DNA of 64,000 nt from Scytolyngbya sp. HA4215-MV1 (GTDB taxonomy: Bacteria > Cyanobacteriota > Cyanobacteriia > Leptolyngbyales > Leptolyngbyaceae): NCBI GenBank assembly GCA_019359045.1, contig JAHHIA010000007.1:276515-340514 (forward strand), in the 5' to 3' direction. A model generated the notes under the pieces. The model saw only the letters and a program-made list of their open reading frames with translations, did not search any database and was not told the origin of the DNA. Numbering within the stretch: position 1 is the stretch's first letter; each line of letters opens with the position of its first letter. The position numbers and the translations under genes were made by a program. Positions 17,988 to 29,200 of the stretch are shown one piece after another.

Positions 17988-19280
17988 CTAGGCGGGTCTG
18001 AGCACGGTTGCAGCGTAGTGATAGGGGGAAAGATACTGACTTGCCAGTTTTTGGATATCTTCGGGCTGGAATGAGCGAATTCGCTTGGGATAAGACACAG
18101 CGAGCTCTGCTTGAGCGATGGTATTGTAGTAGCCATATAGCCCTGCCAGTTGGCTGGGGGTTTCGGTTGAAAATGCATAGTCATTGCACAATAACCGCTT
18201 ACACCGGGCGAGTTCTACATGAGAAACAGGGTGAGAAACCAACTCGGTCAGTCGATCTCCAATCAGCGCCTCAACTCGCTCCAGGTTTTGAGGTTCCATC
18301 CAAGCAGTAATCGTAAACAGACCGGATTCGCGCTGCAATGAAAAACTACTGGTAATTGCCTGGACTAATTGCCGTTCTTCCCGCAGTTCACGTACGAGTC
18401 GCGAAGACCGTCCCTCTGTCAGTAAGGCAGCAATGAGATCTAACCCATAAGCGCTATGCAATTGCTCCACACCAGGTCCTACCCATGCCATCATCAGTCG
18501 AGCTTGCTCTAACCGGGGCAGGCAAAGCTCTTGACGCCGAATTTCGGTGATTGGGGGTTCCGCTTCGGTGGCAACTAATGGGCATGAGCTGCGATCGTTA
18601 AACTGACTAAACGTCTGCTCCACCATCCCTAATGCCATCTCTTGGGGCACATTACCTGTCACCACCACCGTCATATTTTCGGGCTGATAATGAGTCCGAT
18701 GAAAAGCCCGCATTGCATCTGGAGAGTGCTGTAAAAGGGTATCTCTTGTCCCCAATACTGGGCGACCATAAGGATGCTGCTGATAAATTGACTCCATGGT
18801 TGCCTGAAATCCCAACCAGTCTGGGTTATCGTAAGCCTGGTTGATCTCTTCCATCACCACATCTCGCTCACGCTCAAACTCATCGTCGGGAATTGCAGCA
18901 TTGAGCAACAGTTCTGAAAGATAGGGCAGGGTATCGCCCAACTGATCGGAGGAGGTAACAATGAAGTAGTGGGCGTAGTCGTGGCTGGTCGCAGCATTGG
19001 TCACACCACCCCGGTTTTCGACCGCTTGATCAAATAATCCAGGTGGCAAAAGATCTGTGCCCTTAAAAATCATGTGCTCTAAAAAGTGAGCCATGCCTGA
19101 CCAATCATTCGGCTCAGCGATCGCCCCCGCCCGTACCCAAACATCTACTACAGCAACCGGGGTGGCTGAGATTTCTTGGTGGATCACTGTTAGCCCATTC
19201 TTCAACCGCAACAGGCTAGCGGGAAATTTTGAGGAGTTTAGAAGTTGAGACAAATTACCTGCGCTTAAACTCGGACTCAA
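17988..19280 (-). CDS. M16 family zinc metallopeptidase
   Basis: 430 residues. The inverted zinc motif HFLEH (near residue 65, MAHFLEHMIFKGT) and the downstream Glu region RERDVVMEEI give the three zinc ligands and the catalytic Glu. The second half has the usual YQPENMTVVVTGN and RSSRLVRELRE segments. It degrades or processes peptides; in cyanobacteria the exact substrate is not known. The start is not ATG: a stop lies two codons upstream (TAA GCC AAA TTG), so translation must begin at the TTG at 19280 or a later TTG. It is probably co-transcribed with the inactive M16 gene downstream. Confidence 0.88.
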   Translation of the reverse strand: MSPSLSAGNLSQLLNSSKFPASLLRLKNGLTVIHQEISATPVAVVDVWVRAGAIAEPNDWSGMAHFLEHMIFKGTDLLPPGLFDQAVENRGGVTNAATSHDYAHYFIVTSSDQLGDTLPYLSELLLNAAIPDDEFERERDVVMEEINQAYDNPDWLGFQATMESIYQQHPYGRPVLGTRDTLLQHSPDAMRAFHRTHYQPENMTVVVTGNVPQEMALGMVEQTFSQFNDRSSCPLVATEAEPPITEIRRQELCLPRLEQARLMMAWVGPGVEQLHSAYGLDLIAALLTEGRSSRLVRELREERQLVQAITSSFSLQRESGLFTITAWMEPQNLERVEALIGDRLTELVSHPVSHVELARCKRLLCNDYAFSTETPSQLAGLYGYYNTIAQAELAVSYPKRIRSFQPEDIQKLASQYLSPYHYAATVLRPA

Positions 19281-20233
19281 TTTGGCTTAACTTATGTTAA
19301 CGCTTGACGATCGCGAAAAAGTAAGACAAAGCATTAAAAACTACCAAAATAAAGCAGCAAAAACGACAAAAAATACCTGTTTGGGGCTAACTGTCTTCAA
19401 TGGACTGATTCTGAATTGACTGGCCCTGAGTTGAAAGCTTTGCAGTCGCTGCAATTTGACAAAAGCTTCAAGAACATTTTTGATTATTAGCTAGAACGAG
19501 GAAGCTAAAAGTTAAGAGATTCTTTTTCAAGAATATGGAGGTTTCTTGACATTTTTGATTGACTAGGTGGCTTATTGAGGGGCGTCTCGCGGGAAAACAA
19601 GTTCAGTAGTGTTGATAATTTCAAGTCTTATTGATCGCATCAACTGAGAAAAATGAGTGCTCCAGCCAAAAAATAACTTCTCCGTCCTTACAGACAGAGA
19701 AGCCATTCAATATTGAGTTCCCCACAACGCCGTCTTACCTCAGTTTTTGACCTGGTTAAAACCAGGTGGGAATCATTGATCGAGTTTAAAGTTTCCGAGT
19801 ACATGCTCGGTCTACTGCTACTCGACCTGTAGGCTCCCGTGCTTCAAAAAGTATAGATCATAAAACATTGTTGGCAGTCACCAACGCCGCAGAAGAACCT
19901 GTCACCCATTCTAGCGGTTGATCAAGGTGAGTAGGGAGAACACAACCGAGAAATCTTCTGTCAATTTTGTGAGTCACCCTCACCAAGGACGGCTATACCC
20001 CTCTTAGAGGGTGTAAACACCGATCCCAGCAAGAACTTTCTATTCCCTACAATAGGCATATTCAGCAGCGATGCCTGAACGGAAGATCTTTGGACTAAAG
20101 GCTATAGACGGGAAAAAGGGTAGCGTTTAAGCTGGAAACTTCAGATTTTGGAATCCCAGGTCTCTTGTCTATCGTTTGTGCTCCTGTTTTTCCATCCATT
20201 CCACTTACTGAGTAACTTATAGGGGGTCAGTCA
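19281..20233. other. Intergenic region between divergent M16 peptidase and clpB genes
   Basis: About 950 bp with no open frame worth keeping. Between about 19735 and 19905 there are several strong hairpins (separate entry). A further hairpin CCCTC-TTA-GAGGG lies near 19998-20010. The clpB ribosome site (AGGGGG) lies about 8 bases before its ATG. Heat-shock control elements might be expected here, but I could not identify a CIRCE-type repeat. Confidence 0.5.
19750..19825. ncRNA. Candidate structured RNA or regulatory leader
   Basis: Two adjacent stems stand out in non-coding DNA. One is ACCTGGTT-AA-AACCAGGT (19750-19767). The other is a nested hairpin whose outer stem is TCGAGT 19780-19785 with ACTCGA 19820-19825 and whose inner stem is CCGAG 19795-19799 with CTCGG 19806-19810. 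The strand is unknown because palindromic stems fold on both. I do not recognise 6S RNA, tmRNA or RNase P here, so this is a structural observation only. Confidence 0.25.
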
Positions 20234-22858
20234 ATGCAGCCAACCAACCCCAATCAATTTACAGAAAAAGCTTGGGAAGCGATCGTTCGCACTCCAGAGA
20301 TTGTTAAGCAGTCCCAGCAACAGCAAATTGAAGCCGAACATCTGATGAAGGCACTGCTTGAACAAGAGGGTCTGGCAATCAGTGTCTTTAATAAACTGGG
20401 CATCAATGTGTCACGCCTGCGCGAGTACACGGAGGACTTCATCAAACGGCAGCCAAAAGTAACAGGCAGCAGCACTTCAGTCTTTTTAGGGCGCAGCCTG
20501 GACACTTTGCTTGATCGGGCAGAAGACTGGCGCAAGCAATTTGAAGATGAGTTCATCTCAGTCGAACATATGTTGCTGGCGTATTCCAAGGACGATCGCT
20601 TTGGTAAAAGTCTCTTTCAAGAGTTTCGGCTAGATGAGTCTAAGTTAAAGAATACGATCGCACAGATTCGAGGCAACCAAAAGGTGACGGATCAGAACCC
20701 AGAAGGCAAGTACGAATCCCTAGAAAAGTATGGGCGAGATTTGACAGAATTTGCTCGCCAGGGCAAATTGGACCCGGTGATTGGGCGGGATGATGAGATC
20801 CGCCGCACCATCCAAATTCTTTCTCGTAGGACAAAAAATAATCCGGTGCTGATTGGGGAACCAGGGGTCGGTAAAACTGCGATCGCCGAAGGTCTGGCGC
20901 AGCGCATTATCAGTGGCGATGTGCCGCAATCACTGCGTGATCGTAAGTTAATTGCCCTCGATATGGGTGCCCTGATTGCGGGAGCCAAGTACCGGGGTGA
21001 GTTTGAAGAACGATTGAAAGCTGTTCTCAAAGAAGTCACCGATTCCAAGGGGCAGATCATTCTTTTCATCGACGAAATTCATACTGTCGTTGGAGCCGGG
21101 GCAACGCAAGGGGCAATGGATGCCGGAAATTTACTCAAGCCCATGCTGGCACGGGGCGAGTTGCGCTGTATTGGTGCCACAACGCTGGATGAGTACCGCA
21201 AGTACCTTGAGAAAGACGCAGCCCTGGAACGTCGCTTTCAGCAAGTCTATATCGATCAGCCTAGTGTAGAAGATACTATCTCCATTCTGCGGGGTCTGAA
21301 AGAACGCTATGAAGTCCACCATGGGGTCAAAATTTCTGACAGTTCTCTGGTGGCAGCGGCAACCCTTTCCACTCGTTACATCAGCGATCGCTTCTTGCCT
21401 GACAAAGCCATTGACCTGGTAGACGAAGCCGCCGCCAAGCTCAAGATGGAAATCACCTCTAAACCCGAAGAATTGGATGAGGTCGATCGCAAAATCTTGC
21501 AAATGGAGATGGAAAAGCTGTCGCTCCAAAAAGAGACGAATGCCGCTTCTCGCGATCGGTTAGAACGCCTTGAGCGCGAATTGTCCGATCTCAAAGAAGA
21601 GCAAAGCACGCTTAACGCCCAGTGGCAGGCAGAAAAGGATGTCATCAAAGATATTCAGACCTTGAAAGAAGAGATCGATCGGGTCAATATTGAGGTTCAA
21701 CAGTCTGAACGCAACTACGACCTGAACCGGGCAGCCGAGTTGAAGTACGGCAAACTGACTGATTTGCAGCGACAATTGCAGGCAGCAGAGGATCGACTGG
21801 CACAAACCCAAACCACAGGGAAGTCACTCTTACGAGAAGAAGTAACCGAGTCCGATATTGCCGAAATCATTTCCAAGTGGACGGGCATTCCCATCAGCAA
21901 ACTGGTGGAATCCGAGATGCAAAAACTGTTACACCTGGAAGATGAATTGCACAAGCGGGTGATTGGGCAGGATGAAGCCGTTACTGCGGTTGCCGATGCA
22001 ATTCAGCGATCGCGCGCCGGACTGGCTGATCCCAACCGTCCCACTGCCAGCTTCATCTTCTTGGGACCCACGGGGGTCGGTAAAACCGAGTTAGCAAAAG
22101 CCCTCGCCTCTTATCTATTCGATACCGAAGAGGCAATGGTGCGGATCGATATGTCCGAGTACATGGAGAAGCATGCCGTTTCTCGGCTCATTGGTGCCCC
22201 TCCAGGCTATGTCGGCTATGACGAAGGGGGACAATTGACCGAAGCCATCCGTCGCCGTCCCTATGCTGTCATTCTTTTTGATGAGATTGAAAAGGCACAT
22301 CCCGATGTTTTTAACGTCATGTTGCAGATTTTGGATGACGGTCGGGTCACCGATGCCCAGGGTCATACGGTGGACTTCAAAAACTCAGTCATTATCATGA
22401 CCAGCAACATCGGCTCTCAGTACATCCTGGATGTGGCAGGTGATGACTCTCGCCACGAAGAAATGCGAAGTCGGGTGATGGAAGCCATGCGGAACAGTTT
22501 CCGTCCAGAGTTTCTCAACCGGATCGACGAAATTATCTTCTTCCACAGTCTGCAAAAAAGCGAATTGCGGAATATCGTCAAACTTCAGGTACAACGGCTG
22601 GGACAGCGCTTGCAAGAACGTAAGATTGCCCTCAAGCTTTCCGATGCAGCACTCGATTTTCTCGCCGATGTGGGCTATGACCCAGTCTATGGTGCGCGTC
22701 CGCTGAAGCGGGCAATTCAACGCGAGTTGGAAACGGCGATCGCCAAGTGCATTCTGCGCGGCGACTTCAGCGATGGCGACACCATTTTTGTGGATGTCGG
22801 CGAAAACGAACGCCTGGAATTCAAGCGCTTGTCGTCAGAATTGTTGACGACACAGTAG
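20234..22858 (+). CDS. clpB: Chaperone ClpB (protein disaggregase)
   Basis: 874 residues, the full ClpB length. N-terminal Clp domain (1-145), AAA+ domain 1 with Walker A GEPGVGKT near 210 and the pore loop KYRGEFE, and a long coiled-coil middle domain at about 405-530 (the feature that separates ClpB from ClpC/ClpA). AAA+ domain 2 has GPTGVGKT near 615 and pore loop GYVGYDEGG, then the C-terminal small domain. It acts with DnaK to rescue aggregated proteins. No ClpP-binding loop is expected. A terminator hairpin follows 20 bp after the stop. Confidence 0.97.
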   Translation: MQPTNPNQFTEKAWEAIVRTPEIVKQSQQQQIEAEHLMKALLEQEGLAISVFNKLGINVSRLREYTEDFIKRQPKVTGSSTSVFLGRSLDTLLDRAEDWRKQFEDEFISVEHMLLAYSKDDRFGKSLFQEFRLDESKLKNTIAQIRGNQKVTDQNPEGKYESLEKYGRDLTEFARQGKLDPVIGRDDEIRRTIQILSRRTKNNPVLIGEPGVGKTAIAEGLAQRIISGDVPQSLRDRKLIALDMGALIAGAKYRGEFEERLKAVLKEVTDSKGQIILFIDEIHTVVGAGATQGAMDAGNLLKPMLARGELRCIGATTLDEYRKYLEKDAALERRFQQVYIDQPSVEDTISILRGLKERYEVHHGVKISDSSLVAAATLSTRYISDRFLPDKAIDLVDEAAAKLKMEITSKPEELDEVDRKILQMEMEKLSLQKETNAASRDRLERLERELSDLKEEQSTLNAQWQAEKDVIKDIQTLKEEIDRVNIEVQQSERNYDLNRAAELKYGKLTDLQRQLQAAEDRLAQTQTTGKSLLREEVTESDIAEIISKWTGIPISKLVESEMQKLLHLEDELHKRVIGQDEAVTAVADAIQRSRAGLADPNRPTASFIFLGPTGVGKTELAKALASYLFDTEEAMVRIDMSEYMEKHAVSRLIGAPPGYVGYDEGGQLTEAIRRRPYAVILFDEIEKAHPDVFNVMLQILDDGRVTDAQGHTVDFKNSVIIMTSNIGSQYILDVAGDDSRHEEMRSRVMEAMRNSFRPEFLNRIDEIIFFHSLQKSELRNIVKLQVQRLGQRLQERKIALKLSDAALDFLADVGYDPVYGARPLKRAIQRELETAIAKCILRGDFSDGDTIFVDVGENERLEFKRLSSELLTTQ

Positions 22859-22878
22859 ACAGAGCAAGAGAGAAATTT

Positions 22879-22902
22879 TGGGGTGGGCGATCGCTCACCC
22901 CA
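22879..22902 (+). terminator. Terminator-like hairpin after clpB
   Basis: TGGGGTG (22879-22885) pairs with CACCCCA (22896-22902), with the HIP1 octamer GCGATCGC inside the stem-loop, followed by TTTTCT. It starts 20 bases after the clpB stop. Confidence 0.65.
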
Positions 22903-23065
22903 TTTTCTAAATCAAGAGTTTTGCTTAGGAGCAAACCATAGGCAAACTCAATAATCTAGTCAACTACTTTCTGCCAGAACCGCCTGAAGTTCGCTACACG
23001 GACGATCCCCACGTTCTGAAGTCATCCGGCTTTGCAGAAAAACATTGCAAAGATTTGAGGTGTAA

Positions 23066-23245
23066 GTCAAAGCCCGGTTCCTTCGACAAGGAGACTTGGA
23101 TGTGCAAAACACTGCCACAATTCCCTATGCGAAGCTTCTACGCAAATTAGGAACTCCGACCTCTGAGCAAATGATGGAAGTGGGGGATGTTCTAATCTTT
23201 TGCCTAGGGTTTAGGGAGAACAGTGCTGAAGAAGACAAAGATTAG
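23066..23245 (+). pseudogene. Truncated MazF/PemK-type toxin remnant (C-terminal part)
   Basis: After a TAA at 23063, an open frame reads VKARFLRQGDLDVQNTATIP and continues with YAKLLRKLG, TSEQMMEV and DVLIFCLGF before a TAG. This resembles the C-terminal half of MazF/PemK-family mRNA interferases (the 'ARFL..G.FDVQ.IATIP...LLRKLG.L...QM..V...L...LG' pattern). The N-terminal half with the catalytic Arg is not found upstream in any frame, nor is an antitoxin. The first in-frame start is GTG 23102, which would give only 47 residues. I read it as a decayed gene left from a former toxin-antitoxin pair; the assignment is from pattern recall. Confidence 0.5.
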
Positions 23246-23260
23246 CTTGTGCTGATTGAC

Positions 23261-26200
23261 CTAAGGCGCATTGGTCAACAAAACTTCGCCTTTTAACATG
23301 CGTTGCGCTGCATCCAAAAGCGCTTCTTCCAGATAGGGCTTGGTAAAGTAGCCGCTGGCACCGAGTGAAGCTGCCATTTGGCGGTGCCGATCGGCACCCC
23401 GTGAGGTCAGCATGGCGATCGGGAGATGGCTGAGACTGGGATCTTTCTGAATGCGCGAAAGTAACTCCAAGCCATCCATCCGAGGCATTTCAATATCGCA
23501 GAAGACAATATCGCAAGGTAATCCAGAACGCAACTTCTCCCATGCTTCCTGTCCATCACGAGCCTGCTCCACTCGATAACCCACTTTGTTGAAAGTCATC
23601 GACAGCAACTCACGTACTGTAATAGAGTCGTCCACAATCAACACCATAGGTTCTGACTTAGACACAGGTGGTTCTGGAATTCCCTGTTCTCCAGACTGAT
23701 CCCACAGCGTACCGCTGACATCGCGACGGATACGACCCATCGACAAGTCAATTAATTCCAACACATCAGCGATCGGCATGATCCGCCCATCCCCTAGCAC
23801 CGTTGCCCCTGCAACACCCACAGGTTTGGGAACCGGTCCTTCTAGTTGCTTAATTACAATCTCCTGTTCACCTAACACTTGATCAACCTGGAGCGCTAGG
23901 AAATTGCCTGAACTCCGAAGCACCACCACAGAGATCATGTCTTCTTCTTGATTACCACCGTAAACATTCCCTCGACTGAGATGGCGATTGTAAGTCAACA
24001 ACTCATTGAGAGGACGTAGGGGGAGTAAAGTATCCCGCCAAGAAATACAGGGTTGTCCTTCCGCATTCGTTTGCACTCGATCTCTCGGGATATCGAGCAT
24101 ATCTTCTACCCCGTCCATTGGGAATGCCAGACGGGAACGATCGCTAATACAACAGAGCGCCTTAGAAATACTCAGAGTAAGTGGTAGGCGAATCGTAAAG
24201 GTTGTGCCTTTGCCCAAGCTGGAGTCAGTACTGATAGAACCTCGAATTTGACCGAGGCTACTGAGCACCACGTCCATTCCAACTCCCCGCCCTGCCAGGT
24301 CATCTGCCTGGTCTTTGGTACTGAAACCGGGATGAAATAGCAGCTCATACACATCCAGACGAGACATGGAACGCGACTCAGCAGGTGTGATCAGCCCTTT
24401 CTCAACCGCTTTAGCTTTTACGCGATCGATATCAACACCAGCCCCATCATCAGAAATCGAAATAACCGTTTGATTGCCTTGGTGGAAAGCACTCACTGTG
24501 ATCTGACCTGCAGGAGGCTTACCCGCTGCTTGCCGAATTTCGGGCACTTCAATACCATGGGCGATCGCATTGTTAATCAAGTGATCGAGCGGACCACCAG
24601 GAGCGGTGAGTTGATCAAGAATCATCTTATCGATCAAGGTTTCTCGTCCCTCTACCCGTAGCGTCGCCTGTTTTTTGTACTTGATGGCATTATCCCGCAC
24701 CGCCCGAGGAAGCCGATCTGCCATCTGAGCAAAAGGAATCATCCGAGAACGCGTTAACCCCTCTTGGAGTTGCGTCGTCACCTGCCGAAACATGCGAGTG
24801 ACCTGATCCGTTTCATCTACAATAAACTCAATGTCTGACGCAGATTCTCGTACTCGCACAATGAGTTCAATCATTTCCTGCGACAACGAATGGAAGCCAG
24901 TAAAGCGATCCATCTCTAACGGGTCGTACTCAACTCCTCCAGAGGAACTAGAGGGTTGTGAAGTGGTGCCCAAATCTCGACTAAACAGCGATCGGTGTCC
25001 CTGACGACTTGCCAAAAGAGAGCTTTCTAGCAGCGAGCGTTCATATAAATCTTGCATCCGCTGTCCTACATCGCTGAGTTGTTGAACCTGGTAGAGTAAG
25101 TTATCCAGCGATTGCCGTAGGCGCTCCTGATCTTGCTCCAGGCTATTGCGGTTGACAACTAATTCGCCCACTAAATTACTGAGGTTATCCAGATGTTTCA
25201 CTGGTACCCGCATCAGCTGCTCTAAGCCACGCGGACGAGTTTTGCGAACATTAACACGGGGGGAGGGTCCGCGAACGCTTTTAACAGCTGGAGATCCACC
25301 TAGTTTCTCATTTGCATCTTCTAAGAGCTTATCCAGGTCATCAAATTCACTACCAGGCTTATCGATCGCTTTCTCATCGACTGGCACAGAAACCAGCCCT
25401 GAAGCTGTCCCAGAAGGAGAAATTTCTTCTTCTAGCAATGCTTCCAAATCAGCAAAATCATCAGTCGCTGAACTGATTTTTGAGGCTTCAACAACTTCTG
25501 GCAAGGTTGGCTCAGATACACCACTTGGCTCGGAGTCCAACAGTGCATCCAAGTCATCAAATTCGTTCCCCAGATCCCACTCTTGGGAAGAAGATCCCAC
25601 CTCTAGAGGAGCAGGCGTCTCGATCCCAGCCATGAAGTCATCTGTTACATCGAGTGAATACCCATCCAATGCGTTTTCACGACCCAGTCCCAATGCCTCG
25701 ATCTCACCCAGACCCAATAATTCATTCTCTAGACTGGAACTTTCTTCAGAATCAGTTTCAAAACCACTGACCTCAAAGTCCAAAGGCGCCTCTAATAGGT
25801 TATCTGTTAACTCAAACGAATCCGCAGAGTCGTTATCGAAGCGAAGTAACTCATCGAGATCGCCAGGATTATCCAGTGAATCAGCTGATGGAGCCATCCC
25901 CTCAGTCAGCAATTCATCCAGATCGGGTAAACCATTCAATTCCTCCAATCCATCGCTGGAAAGAAATTCTAAATCTGGTTCTATTTCAGATGAGAAAGGA
26001 GACCCTTCATCAGACGAGTGATCATCACCGAATTCCAAGTAATTCGTGGAACCCGGAGAGTCAAAAGAGGTCAATGGATTCAAATCATCACTCAACAACT
26101 CATCCAAATCAGCAGAAGACTCAAAGAGATTATCAGTTGCGTCGTCCAAAGTCTCTGAATGAAGCTCTAAATCGAATAAATCCCCAGAAGTATCTATTGA

Positions 26201-29200
26201 ATTGTCATCAAGACTGAGATCAAATCCTTCAAGCCCATTTTCCGCCGAGTGCAATTCGAGCAGTTCCATCTCTTCTGCACCCAGTGCCAAGCTCTCAAAC
26301 GCCTCAGATGCCTGAGAAGCTTCATTCATCAGAACCTGTTCTTCACCAAACAAATCTCCCAAATCTTCTTCGGATGAGAAGTCCGAGATCCCAACTAAAT
26401 TGCTGGAATCTAGCACCGAATCAGGTTGCATTGCCAGGGAAGGAGAATCCACTGAAGCGATCGCCTCTTCAGCAAAGAAATTATCTTCTAGGGAAGGAGA
26501 ATCTGTTGAAGCGATCGCCTCCTCAGCAAAGAAATCATCTTCTAGGGAAGGAGAATCTACTAAAGCGATCGCCTCCTCAGCAAAGAAATTATCTTCTAGG
26601 GAAGGAGAATCCGTTGAAGCGATCGCCTCCTCAGCAAAGAAATCATCTTCTAGAGAAGGAGAATCTACTAAAGCGATCGCCTCCTCAGCAAAGAAATCAT
26701 CTTCTAGAGAAGAAGAATCCATTGAAGCGATCGCCTCTTCAGCAAAGAAATTATCTTCTAGGGAAGGAGAATCCGTTGAAGCGATCGCCTCCTCAGCAAA
26801 GAAATCATCTTCTAGAGAAGGAGAATCTACTAAAGCGATCGCCTCCTCAGCAAAAAGATCATCAAGATCTCCCAAATCAGTTGATGAGCCATTAGTGATT
26901 TCCAAATAATCTTCAATTTCAGCGAATTCTGAAGAGTCTGACGTTACCATAGGAACTTCTGACGCAATCAAGTCACCTTCGGGAAACAGAGCGTCTAGAT
27001 CTTTTGCAAGAGCCTGGTCTGAAGAATCCATCGAATCGAAGGGCGGAGTCATCTCTGAGGAAAACGGATCCTGTGACAGATCGCCTGATTCAGCTGACAA
27101 GTTGGTTGAAAAGTCTAATGATTCCAACGCCTCCAATTCAGAATCTGCCATGGTAAACGACTCAAACTCTTCCATGTCTAATGACAGATTGTCATCCTCA
27201 ACCGATGCGGAAGCAGGATCAAATAATGCATCCAGATTGTCGTCTTCCCCATCATTCAACGCCAAAGAACTTTCACTGACGTCCTCTTCATCCAAAACAA
27301 AATCCCCCATTGACTCTGACAGCCAATCGGAAGAAGCATCGCGATTTGATTGTTGAGTTTCATCTGGTTGATTCTCTTCAGACCAGAATTCTTGTGTCTC
27401 CGGTGTATTGGCTCGATCTCCTGCCTCATTCCAAGGATCAGGAACAGCACTCAATTTGGCATTTACGTGTTCATCTCCTAAGCCAACGTCAGAGAGACCC
27501 AGCCCCTGAGTGCCTTCTTCCGATGCAAAAATATTATCCGAGACTAAATCAGTATCATTTAGGATCTCTGATGGAAATTCTGAAAAGCTGAGGGAATCAC
27601 TCAAACCCAAATCTACTTCAGAACGACTGACATTTTCAGAGTTTTCTAGAAATTCCTCAAACAAGAGAGAATCGTCTAAGACTAAATCAGCTTCTAAATC
27701 TGAAGTGTCCGCAGTAAGTTCTGAAACCACAAGAGAGTCATCTGAGTCCAAATCGGTCACAGAATCATTAATTTCGCCATTTAGCTCAAACACCAGGGAA
27801 TCGTCTAAAGCATCGGCATCAGAAAGAGAAAGTTCTTCGATCGACGATTCATCAGAACTGGCTGAACCCAGAAGGTCTTCCATCTCCAGATCTGCGACTG
27901 CTTGATCCACCAGAGCATCAATCTCTGAATCTGTACTGGGTTCATCAATCAAGTTTTCGATGCCGATCTCATCAACCCGGGGATCGGCTGAAGCTTCAGA
28001 GTCCTCAAACAATTGGCTGTAATCTGTTTCATCTTCAGATAAGAGTTCGATGAGCGATTCATCGTCTTCCGGCATCGTAATTTCGGAAAAATCGAGGGAC
28101 TGCCCTGACACGGTTTCACCAAATAGCTCACCGAAGCTAGAAGAATCCGCAGCACTAGACTCAACAAACTCATCTTCAGACAAATCAGGCGCATCCATTT
28201 CACTAGACAAGATGGCATCAGCCGATTCTATATCCCACGGATCGATAATCTCTCTCCCAATCTCAGAAGTTGAAGCAGTCAAGTCCACTTCATCATCTGA
28301 AAACGATAAGTTTGATGGAATCAACGATTGATCGGATGAGTTGCTTGTAAGACTGACATCAGTCTCCGCCAAGTCATCATCGAACAATTGACTCAAACCG
28401 CCCAACGCTTCTTCTTCAACGAGACTACTGACATCACCCAATCCGTCAAAGGAATCTATATCCTCTAAAACATTGGAAGCAATTTCCAAAGAGAATGCAT
28501 CCATATCGGTCGTTGAAGAATCTATTTCTCCTGCCGTATCGTCATCCTGAAGACTATCGCCAAATAAATCAATTAAATCACCAGCATCACTTCTAGTATC
28601 GCTTGCAGTTGGGTTATCCGCCTCAAACAAGAGATCCGCAAAATCGTTGCTGACATCGCCTAACTCAACAGGCGCATTGGCACTGGGAATTGACTCAGTT
28701 GCCATATCGGCAATAATTTCTTCTTCTTGCCAAGTACTTCCTAAATCAGGAACTTCTCCCTCAAACAAATCCGCTAGACTATTTAGCTCAGCCATTCCCA
28801 CTTCAGGTCCGTTGTGGTCTAAAGCTTCTGGAACTTCTGCCAGAGGTTCCGAATTCAAGCCGTTGGGTAAACTGACCTCATTTACCGAAGGATCCAGGCT
28901 CCAGCTATCAAAGACTGAATCATCCCCTGCATCTGGGAGAGGTTCTTCCAAATGAAGTTCAAACAGATCATCTGCCGAACTCGTAACGTCCTCATCAGCG
29001 AAGAGACTAGCAAGGTCAGCTTCGGCTGCGTCAATAATGGGAGATAACTGTGGAACCAGTTCTTGCAATTGCTCACATGCCAAAATCTCGTCAAAGCGTC
29101 CCTCTAGGACAAGATCTTGGGCATGTTTAATATCTTTGATAATCAGAGGAGCCAGGGTGCGATAGTTGTTGTCTGGGTTAGAAATCGCTAGTCTTGCTAT

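Noticed and set aside
26437..26868. Regular repeats resembling a CRISPR array
   Set aside because: There are no unique spacers, the unit is contiguous and in frame, and it codes for part of hmpE.
26284..26909. Two long plus-strand frames over the repeat array
   Set aside because: They are antisense shadows of the 54-bp repeats in hmpE; the minus frame fits a kinase with clear domains.
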